A stretch of DNA of 64,000 nt from NCBI GenBank assembly GCA_012845835.1, contig JABAKD010000014.1, positions 1,604,501 to 1,668,500 on the forward strand, read 5' to 3'. The translations under genes and the position numbers were made by a program. A model generated the notes under the pieces. It did not search any database and was not told the origin of the DNA. It was given only the letters and a program-made list of their open reading frames with translations. Shown piece after piece: positions 1-44,844 of this stretch. The stretch comes from Undaria pinnatifida (taxonomy: Eukaryota > Sar > Phaeophyceae > Laminariales > Alariaceae). Within the stretch, counting starts at the first letter, position 1. The number at the start of each line of letters is the position of its first letter.

Positions 1-64
1 GTCCCCCCCCAAATGTCATACAGCAAAAAGTCTCGTGACAAGGGACTTTGACAGAAAAAAACAC

Positions 65-36187
<36,123 letters not shown>

Positions 36188-36224
36188 CTTGCAGTAAAAA
36201 AACACAAAGTGAGCGCGAACAATT

Positions 36225-36690
36225 GGGGGGCATGCATCAGGCATGAAAATATTTAAGCGGGAGGCGCGGTAGAGTACCCTCATTTTAACCTTAACCTTGG
36301 CAGCGACAAACATATAGCGCCCGTACGTAGGAAAGATGAGTTGACATGAAGTAAAAGTGTGAGATGCGGTAGAGCGGCGCGTTGTGCACAGTTTTAACCC
36401 TGTCCTCGACACAAACAAAGCGCCAAAGTACGATAGGGAAAAACATGAACATATGAAAGCGAGCGATGCAGTAGAGAATAGAGCACCACACACACAGAGG
36501 TTTGCTCCCCTTTTCCACGACGAAGACAAAGCGCCGGCGTACATCGGCGGAAAAATAGGTATCTGGCATGAAAACATGAAAGCGTGAGATGCGGTAGAGC
36601 GCCGCGTCGGGCACCTTCGTTTTTGACCCCGTCGCCCACAAACATAATGCGCCCGCGTAGAGGGGAAACGTGAAAATATGGAAGTGTAAG
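36225..36690. repeat. 100-124-bp tandem repeat, four units and a part
   Basis: Units start near 36240, 36344, 36443, 36567 and 36666 with CATGAAAACATGAAAGCGTG-like sequence, then GAGATGCGGTAGAGCGGCGC, a TTTTGACCC(T/C)GTC block, and ACAAAGCGCC. It lies immediately upstream of exon 35984-36187. An isolated similar stretch is at 2620-2720. Confidence 0.75.
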
Positions 36691-37114
36691 AGATCACCTC
36701 ATCAATACACAGCACGCTACATCAGTGACTCGGATACCTAAATAAACGGCAGACTCGTGACACAAATATGTCATCTTGTTGATAGTTTCGATGATTGGGA
36801 GGCGTTTGGGGTTAACATCTGGTTTAACCCATTTCAACATTTCAACTAGTGAAATATCCTCCTCTAATTTCAAGTGTTTTGTCCCCATGTTGGGAGTGCG
36901 GTGCTAAAGGGGTTAAGGTCGCGGCGGGACCCCTGAGGAATATTTTGTCAAGTAGACGCGAGTAGGCGTTTCGCAAAAGAAACAAATGAGTTGGAAGTGA
37001 GGCGTTTTACAAGAACGATCCAATATTTTCGGAGGGTTCCACGCTACGGTTTGATTCTGCGGATTCTGCGGAGCTGAATCCAACCTTTGAGGATTTTGGG
37101 CGTCTGATGATAAA

Positions 37115-37684
37115 AACCGAACCAAGCCGAACCGAACCGAAGCCAACCGAACCGAACCGAACCGAACCGAACCGAACCAAACCGCACCGAACCAAACCAA
37201 ACCAAACCAAACCAAACCAAACCAAACCAAACCAAACCAAACCAAACCAAACCAAACCAAACCAAACCGAACCGAACCAAACCAAACCAAACCAAACCAA
37301 ACCAAACCAAACCAAACCAAACCAAACCGAACCGAACCGAACCGAACCGAACCGAACCGAACCGAACCGAACCGAACCGAACCGAACCGAACCGAACCGA
37401 ACCGAACCGAACCGAACCGAACCGAACCGAACCGAACCGAACCGAACCGAACCGAACCGAACCGAACCGAACCGAACCGAACCGAACCGAACCGAACCGA
37501 ACCGAACCGAACCGAACCGAACCGAACCGAACCGAACCGAACCGAACCGAACCGAACCGAACCGAACCGAACCGAACCGAACCGAACCGAACCGAACCGA
37601 ACCGAACCGAACCGAACCGAACCGAACCGAACCGAACCGAACCGAACCGAACCGAACCGAACCGAACCGAACCGAACCGAACCG
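37115..37684. repeat. 570-bp (ACCGA/ACCAA)n five-base satellite
   Basis: About 114 units of a 5-bp word: ACCGA blocks at both ends and two ACCAA blocks inside (37191-37267 and 37276-37327). With no stop in several frames it makes long artificial ORFs (EPNRT or VRFGS repeats); these are not genes. The block pattern suggests that variant units spread locally. Confidence 0.97.
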
Positions 37685-38224
37685 TACGAATGTCGAGGCG
37701 ACCGTCCCAAGCCGAGCCGAGCCGTACAACACAACCGCACTCGCGTTCGCGCTCGCACTCGATCGCAGCAGAACCAGGTATATGTTGTGTTCTGCAGGCT
37801 GCTCGCCCTAATGTACCCGTAAAAGAGGTTTGGCTAGGAGCATCCGTCCAAAACGGGCAAACGTTAGCTCCACGAACAGTATTAGAAGACACTTGTACGG
37901 CGGCGCGGCTAGGTACAGCAGTACCGAAGGGCCAACGGTCACGATGTGCAGAACTGTGCAGAAATCACGACGAATGCGATATTTTTTGTCTGTTCTGCTG
38001 TCTATAGTCAGTACTACGCTCTGCTGGGTGGCTCGTACTTGTAGATGCTGCTGCACCCACGACCCAGGCAAGAGGCAAGCAATATTATATTATTACACAC
38101 ATCAGCCACATCACGATCTACTGGTAGATAATTTATTTAATCATAGACGTCTTTATCGTTTTCTTTATCCTAAGCGGGCTCGGTTGGTACATCCCTAGTC
38201 TCTCAGACCTCCCAATTAAACACC

Positions 38225-38443
38225 GCCCCCTTCCATTACTTGCGGAACGGTCCGGCTTCTCTTTGGTTTCTACTTCAACCTTACTTTTTTCATTTCTTCA
38301 ATTTTGGTGTTTTTTGCAGTTGTTTCTTGATTGTTCCCCCTTCCATTACTTGCGGAACGGTCCAGCTTCTCTTTGGTTTCTTCTTTAACCTTGCTCTTTT
38401 CATTTCTTCAATTTTGGTGTTTTTTCAGTTGTTTCTTGATTGT
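38225..38443. repeat. 110-bp tandem duplication
   Basis: CCCCCTTCCATTACTTGCGG starts both units (38226 and 38336); each continues through TCTCTTTGGTTTCT and ends CAATTTTGGTGTTTTTT-CAG. The two differ at only a few bases. Confidence 0.85.
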
Positions 38444-38739
38444 TTCCAAGTTTCAACCATTCAATCGTTCGTACTTGCCAGTTAATAATTTTTACAGAAA
38501 CTTTGTTTCTTTCGAATTTCGCTCCTGACAACTCGATTTCGGATTATTTTGGTTTTTTCGTTTGTCGAAGTTGTTTGTTTGCAGTGGTTTCTTGATTTTT
38601 CAACTTGTTTTTTCTGCCAAATCGATTTTGTACTTTCCCCCCCATTTTTCGTACTTTTTTTTTCCTTCTTGTGCAAGATAAAATACGAAGTATAGTCTAC
38701 ATATATATCATCATACACAACAAGAGGTCCCAGCTGAAC

Positions 38740-39125
38740 TCAGCTTGGCTCATCAGCTCATCTCAACACAGCAGCGCAGCGCTAGTTCAGCAGTGCAGCG
38801 CCGCGCGGTGCCTTGCCCTGCCGTGTTGTGCCGCACTGCGTACTTTGCTGCAATTACTCCATGTACCATCGTGGTACATGCCAGGTATAATTTCAAGTAT
38901 CACATCAGTCAAAGGTACACCAGGGTTGTACGTACTACATTGCTGGATCACAACAAATGCGCCGCCAGCTCAGCTCAGCTCAGCTACAGCTCAGCAGCGC
39001 AGCGCAGTGCCGTGCGGTACCGTGCCTTGCCCTGCGGTGCGGTGCCGTGCTGTGCTTTCTTTCGTACAGTGCCAGGTATCATGCGAAGTACCAGGTATCA
39101 GGTACTAGGTACCGGGTGCCGGTAT
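38740..39125. repeat. CAGC/GTGCC-rich low-complexity duplication
   Basis: Two stretches (38755-38890 and 38957-39090) of CAGCTCAGC, GCAGCGCAG and GTGCCTTGCCCTGCGGTG words, each ending GCCAGGTAT. The open frames across them are compositional. Confidence 0.6.
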
Positions 39126-40353
39126 GTAAGTGTGTACTCGTCTTTTTGCTTTCTCCATTGGTTGTCTTCTCTCGGTCCACTTCATGTTTATTGTTCGCAA
39201 GCTGCACCCGTAACAGGTGTACTGCCGATCAGAACGTGACATCGCCAGCAACCACACAGCCCAGCACAGCGCAATCAGCTCCGCACAAGAGGCTCTTGGT
39301 ATTATCAAATCGCAACGTAGTTGCACCAAATCATCAACCCATCGGCCTCTTCTTTCTGCTCCCTTCACGGTTGTGTTCTTCCTTGAGCGAGTGAAGCGGG
39401 CGGCGTCAGCCGCCCGCGGAGCGGAGAGCGAAGCCCTTGAATATCCTATATCTGTCGTTGTGATACATATATTGTGAAGGATCTGCGTGATATAGACCCA
39501 ACCCAGGAAACATGAGCAATATCGTGCAGATCACCCCGCTCTCGCCTGGCAACATGATCTGTAGGCCACGCAGATCATGTACGCCGTAGACGAGGCAGTT
39601 AGCCATTTGCTTGCCCTATGAACCTTCGTGATCTTATCTGACGAACGTGAGTAGTCTTGAAGGAAATTGACAAGACACCTCGAGCCTCGAGCTGTGATCC
39701 GGAATTTCGTCAAAAGCAAAAAAAATAACAAAGGGCCCAAAACAACGAAGAGCAGGGAAAATCGTGATTCGTTCTTTATTATATTTCATGAAAGATAGAC
39801 GAAAGATTCAACTCATCGTTTCTTATCGAGGAACGGCGTGGTGCGTTTTATAATTAAGAAAACGCAAAAGGGTCAACGAACACCCGTGGGCAACGACCGA
39901 CGCGAGCGATGGCTCGCGTCCTGCCCGGAGCGCCGCGGTTAGCGGCAGATCGTTTTCGCCGGCAGTGGCTAGGAGGCTAAGGCTCTAGGCGTCTCTTGGA
40001 TGGGCTGGCGCCGCCCCGCCGCCCCACACGGTCAGCAGCGACGGGGATATAGCTGTCGAACTTCTGAGCGAAGTCGCGATGTGGTAGTTGGTCGTGTAAC
40101 TTTCGAGGTGCAGGGCGACGAAAAACTGTTTGCGGCGGTCTCGATTGTTTTCGAAGCGTCGCAGGGGGTCTAGGTTGTGCTAAGGGCCTTCGGAAGCCGC
40201 GCTGCGGCTGCTCCGGTGGTCCTACTTCGCGCAATGGTGGCTTCTCGCCTCTTAACCAGCCGATGACATGACACCGATTCGCGTGGCCGGCTTCGGCTAC
40301 ATAAAACATGACATGCCTAGGTGCACAAACTCCCAAAATTGAATTTTTTACTC
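39126..40353. other. non-coding region, unassigned
   Basis: No supported gene. It holds a GGCGTCAGCCGCCCGCGGAG stretch (39400), repeated AGATCATGTACG/ATGATCTG words (39480-39590), and an AT-rich stretch before 39850. The open minus-strand frame at 39977-40336 is Arg/Pro-rich and unconvincing. Confidence 0.4.
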
Positions 40354-40931
40354 TACAGTCAAACCCCGCTTAAAGACGCATATCGGTACTTTTTTTCAAG
40401 GCGTCTTTAACGCGGGGAATCGTCTTTAAGATTCCGGGGACGATAACGCACCATCCCCGGGGCCGATGGAGGCATAACATACATCAAAAGACGCGCCGTT
40501 GCAGCAGGTATACTATAACGAAACGAGAATCCACAAATCTGACCGTCACAACGTTGCCGTGGTTGAAAGTGGAATGTACTTAAAAACCAAGTTTATACAG
40601 TAGTTGCCGCACCCCACCGCCCGAAATAAAATGCTCCGAGAAGTGGGTTCAATGTTGCAGGATGAAGGTTATTATGACTGCAGTGAACTCTCTCTCTCGG
40701 TTGGTGTCGACTGTGTTTTTCTTATTATCTTCTCGTCCTCATGTTGGAAACCTCGCCGATATATCATTCACCACCTCTGTTCCAACTTTGACATGTCAAA
40801 TCCTACCTGATAAGGACACAGATGGACATCAACTCAGAAAAACGGTGAAGATAAACAACGCTAGACAACAACAAGAGAACCGTACATCACAAACAGGCCC
40901 ATTGCTATATGCCCTCCACAAAAAAAAAAAA

Positions 40932-41369
40932 CTACCGCCCCCACATGTCGCCAAGAGTGGCCTGCACCTCGCCCCCCTGCTTCGCTCTTCGGTTGACTTG
41001 AGTTTCATGAGTGAACGAATGCACAGTCCTCGAAAGAAGGTACAGGGTTTCGCTGTACTCGCCGTTCTTCCCTTTCGCGTTGAAAAAGGAGCGGCACTCC
41101 TCGAGGCGAGAGCGGGCGTCGGCCTCTGTAAGCGACGTTGTCATGCACGACTCTGGCCTACCGTCGCCTTCCTCTTCGCTGGACGCATCGTCATCGTCAC
41201 TGAGGGTCACGTTGGCAAGGTGCTCGTCTACAGCCTGCAGTTCCATTGCGATTTCTTCCTCCAACACCTCTGGGTCGTCCTCTACACTAAGCCACGTCTT
41301 CACTGCCTCACGCACTTCAGCCTCCGTGAGGCCAGGTATACTATAACGAAACGAGATTCCATCTTGCAT
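40932..41369 (-). pseudogene. pogo/Tigger transposase C-terminal fragment
   Basis: The 145-codon frame begins with a start codon (GISFRYSIPGLTEAEVREAV) and holds an acidic stretch (SDDDDASSEEEGDG), then a C-terminal SRLEECRSFFNAKG and VQATLGDMWGR. In Tigger-type DDE transposases the tail has the same layout: an acidic linker, a helix of the ALE-x-LRxFF type, and a final (Q)ATLxDFF. The N-terminal HTH/CENP-B domains and DDE core are absent. No upstream exon or full ORF is present. Confidence 0.75.
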
Positions 41370-41443
41370 GTTGGTTCACCACACGCTTTCGTGTGGGAGG
41401 CAGACGGACCGTCAGCAGACGAAAGGAATCTATCCATGTCCAC

Positions 41444-41444
<1 letters not shown>

Positions 41445-41477
<33 letters not shown>
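41445..41477. repeat. (CAG)11 microsatellite
   Basis: Eleven CAG units inside the Tigger-like element, between the transposase fragment and the right terminal repeat. Confidence 0.95.
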
Positions 41478-41478
<1 letters not shown>

Positions 41479-42035
41479 CCGCTCTCTGGCAGTCTACAGG
41501 TGTGCTGCACCATTTTTTGGGGGGCCCCGCAGCGTAAACAATACACCCCCCCTTAAACTTGTACATCTGCGGGGCACCCTGGTTCAGATTTGTTTTTCGT
41601 CTTTATAGCGGGGAGTTGACTTAAGAAGTGCGTCTTTAAGCGGGGTTTGACTGTACAACCAATTCGTGCTATATCTCAAGATCTCGATACAGAAGATCAT
41701 AATAAGGTCACAAGATCCGAAGATCACTAGTAGATAGATCGGATCGCAAGATCGCAGGAGGATCTCAACGTGCAGAAATCGTTTTGCACGAGCATTTAAA
41801 TTTTGTTGTTGTTGTTACGATTTTCGACTAAATCTCGACCAAATCAGTATTTTTTTTACTTTGATGGATGTGATTGTTCGGAAAAATTCTGAGAATGCCT
41901 CCTTGGTGATTCATGTTTTGAACAATCAGATGCGAACTACTTTCAATTCGAAAAAAGAAAAACGCATTTCGATTTGGCATGTTCCTCCATATTTCGGGCC
42001 CAAAGTGTGATTGATAGCTACTGTATATTGATGTA

Positions 42036-42771
42036 CAGTAGCGGCTACGATTCAAGGAAAAATGTTCAAGAGAAAGTACCGATTTAAGAGAGCCAAACTG
42101 GCATGTCACGACCAAAATCGATTTAAGAGAGAATTGGTCTTATTTCGGAGATTTTCTCTTAAATCGGGCTTTTCTGGAAGAGTCGCGCAGCCATCACACA
42201 CATCAACAGGCGAACACGCACACCCACACAGCTGCAGGTGTGTGGATTTTGGCCTGTGTGCGGGTGGGTGAGTCGCTGGGTGAAAGGTGGCCCGGTGGCC
42301 CCATGCGCTCTTGTTGCCCTTCTAGAAGAGGTGCGAGAATAGAGCACAGGAAAATAACACGTGAACAAATGCTAGAGATTCTTATCCACGTGTTGTCACA
42401 CGAAATGTGACTTCTTTCCCAGCACGGATACCAAGAGCGTACCACGTGCTTGAGGTGGGTCCATGTTGCTCGGCAACCAACAGACTGAACAGCAGTGAAT
42501 TGAGCTAGCTCAGGATGCGCACGCGGACTGCGTTGTGTGACATGAATAATACGCTCTCTATTACACTGTGTAGCAGTTAGTTGGGACGAGAGCTCGTTCA
42601 TCTTCCACGGCCGCCCGTATTGGCTACGATATAAGATAATATTCTCTTATATCGAAATACGGTTTAAGAGAATATTATCTTGTATCGTAGCCAATACGGT
42701 GTAACAGAAGTCCCGATTTAAGATAAAAATGCCGGGTTGGAACCTCCTTTCTTAAACCGTAGCCGCTACTG
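42036..42771. mobile_element. CAGT-ended, TA-flanked non-autonomous element
   Basis: Left CAGTAGCGGCTACGATTCAA and right end, whose rc is CAGTAGCGGCTACGGTTTAA, are inverted repeats flanked by TA. The CAGT start and TA duplication suggest a Tc1/mariner-type MITE. The interior has no ORF and a long hairpin (42617-42699). A second half-end (CTACTGTA) just outside at 42018 makes a 24-bp palindrome with the left terminus. Confidence 0.75.
42617..42699. repeat. long perfect-type hairpin
   Basis: CGTATTGGCTACGATATAAG and the next 15 bases pair with the stretch ending CTTGTATCGTAGCCAATACG across a loop of about 13 nt; arms are about 35 bp with one or two mismatches. A transcript would fold into a near-perfect stem of about 35 bp. 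Confidence 0.85.
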
Positions 42772-43474
42772 TAGTACTTAGTGATAGGTTAGTAGTACTT
42801 TTGGGTTTCATTAGCACCCTAATGATTCTATTGCGTGTGCTGCCCACAACAATAGTGGTAGTCGGGATGATTTGAAAAGAAAAAGTAAAGCTTAAATAGG
42901 CCATTTCTTACACGGTCGGATTCCGCCTGTCGAAAACGGCAATTGTCGACTGGACTTTTTTGCGACTGGATTCTTCTGGTCCTTCTCATCGTCAGTCGAG
43001 TCGATTTTATAGTTTTTGTGCTCTTTCTAGAGGTGATTGGTGTGAGGGGGTACCGCTGAATGGCAGGCGAAAATCGGTTGGCAGCTCTGTGCTTTGCGAG
43101 TTCTTCGCGAACAACGCGTGGTTCGCGCGCGACGAATCTTCGTCCAAGCGGGTTGGTGGCGTAGGGCTTAGCCAAAAGCCGCCAAAGCTACGTTCGTGGC
43201 GTTGCACTCAGCCGAGAGCCGCCAAAGCTACAGCAGGCGTAGCCGTTGTTGGCAAAGTGGCATCGATAACGCGCGCTACTGCTGTCGTGTGGTACACGCT
43301 GCTGGCGAGCGGAGCTAGGAGTGCGCCACGCTGACTTGTGGCGAGAAGCAACAGCAGTGATAGCCAAGGCAGCGTCGGCGCTGTTGTATGAAACTGCTGT
43401 GCGGTACTTGGTGTGGGTGTGTGTTGTGGTGGGATGAGCGATGCGATGGGTTAAAAAACAGGTGTAAACATTTT

Positions 43475-44810
43475 TGTGGTAAGAAGTTCATAGTTCGGTG
43501 GTTGATTGTCGGAAGGGGTCCGACATACGGAATAACATTAGGATCGGCAGTTCAGGGTCGGCAGAACAAAACAAGGAACGTGCTTAGTTCCTGTCGACAA
43601 TCTTGGTACGTACGCAGATTTTTATGAGGAGTGGCGCGAGATTCGTTTTGCGTACGTGGCGGCTGAATAAGAAGGAGAGGAGATTCGGAAATCAGATAGA
43701 AGCGGACCGTTTGTGTGAGAAGAGCCTGATCTTGAGCTGACGAATATTGATTTTGATATATTGTGTGAGAAGAGCCTGATCTTGAGCTGACGAATATTGA
43801 TTTTGATTGCAAGAGGCAGAAAGAAATATCGTTAAGAAAAGGTTCATGGTGTTTTAGAGGTTCAGTCGAATTGATAACGGTGAGTAAGAGTTCTGGTTTG
43901 TATGAACATGAGCTGAAACGGTATTATAAGGATACTTGGACGTACAAAGGCGAGCGGACCAAGTACTGGAATAGCTAAGAGCGCAATGATTGGTTTACGT
44001 TTGAGAAGGATGACAAGTTGTGGGTTTTTGGGGGCCGAGACTGTCGTTAGAAGTTTGGTCCGAGGGCCTGAAGATCGGAATTCGAGATACGTGATTGGTC
44101 AGAATTAATAGTGAAAAAGAGAGTATCATTTAGCAGCTTGTTATACGAGAGTTTTGAGCTGATTCCCCCCCCCTCCGGGATCAGAGCGTCTGAAACACCG
44201 GGTCTAGCAGCACCATCGTCGGCAGCGATCGAGATAGAAGTCCGTCGGCATCGATCGAGGTAGAAGCAGCGAGGTCGAGGAATCTAGGGTTGACTCAAGC
44301 GGCAAACAGCAGAAGAGTGAGGGCTGTCGAGAGAGGAGATAAGGCAAGGCAGTGTTGTTGTGTGTTTGCGTGGGTTAGGTGGATTTCAGAAGGGTTGAGA
44401 CTTCGGAACTTTGGATAATACAAGAAATTGACAAGCACATTGTGAGGCAGACCGACATCGGAAAATATAAGCGGATCCTACTATCATCATCGTGACTGCA
44501 AGCGTCGAACCTGTACCGGAAAGCAAAGAAGTTTGTCTAACCAAACGACTAGCGAGAGGCTGTGTTGTGCTTCGTTAGAGGGCAAAGGTATCCCTCGGGA
44601 GCTAGATCACCCTAAAGTAAAGGTGATCACTGGGCCATAATCCAAAAGTTGATTCGTCCAGAGCTAAACAAAGAGAGCTATTGATCTGCCATTGTTTTGA
44701 CAACAAGAGTAGATCCTGTTGGGTGTGCGCAGAAATAGCGGCGACTTTTCTGTTTAGCACATCAGCTGAGCCTTTTTACCCGTGGTTCCACTGTTTTGGT
44801 TAGTATAACA
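43475..44810 (+). repeat. 5' LTR
   Basis: 1336 bp, TGTGGTAAGAAG to AGTATAACA. It matches the 3' LTR at a constant offset of 11,113 in every stretch I compared, including a nine-C run. It contains a 50-bp tandem duplication at 43711-43807 (TTGTGTGAGAAGAGCCTGAT). It should carry the promoter and polyadenylation signals; no TATA box could be assigned with confidence. The 86-codon antisense ORF inside is not supported. Confidence 0.97.
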
Positions 44811-44811
44811 T

Positions 44812-44826
44812 TGGCGTCGTCCTAGG
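44812..44826 (+). other. primer-binding site
   Basis: TGGCGTCGTCCTAGG begins one base after the LTR end. TGG pairs with the CCA of a tRNA 3' end, so the primer tRNA should end CCTAGGACGACGCCA. I could not name the tRNA. Confidence 0.7.
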
Positions 44827-44844
44827 CAAGCGTCTTCTGTTGCG

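Larger units (their letters stand above)
40356..41653 (-). mobile_element. pogo/Tigger-like DNA transposon (Tc1/mariner superfamily)
   Basis: Perfect 26-bp terminal inverted repeats beginning CAGTCAAACCCCGCTTAAAG, flanked by TA on both sides (40354-40355 and 41654-41655). CAGT ends, TA target duplication and the surviving transposase C-terminus are the pogo/Tigger signature. A subterminal palindrome of the same words (40395-40430) follows the left end. At 1.3 kb it is too short for a full transposase, so it is internally deleted and non-autonomous. Confidence 0.9.

Noticed and set aside
36694-36888. 65-codon minus-strand ORF (MGTKHLKLEEDISLVEMLKW) as a gene
   Set aside because: Its upstream half matches a short dispersed repeat seen at many places in the window, and no splice site fits the neighbouring exon.
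36913-37892. Long overlapping ORFs (240-280 codons) of VRFGS or EPNRT repeats
   Set aside because: They are translations of the five-base satellite, open in several frames at once; no flanking coding signal.
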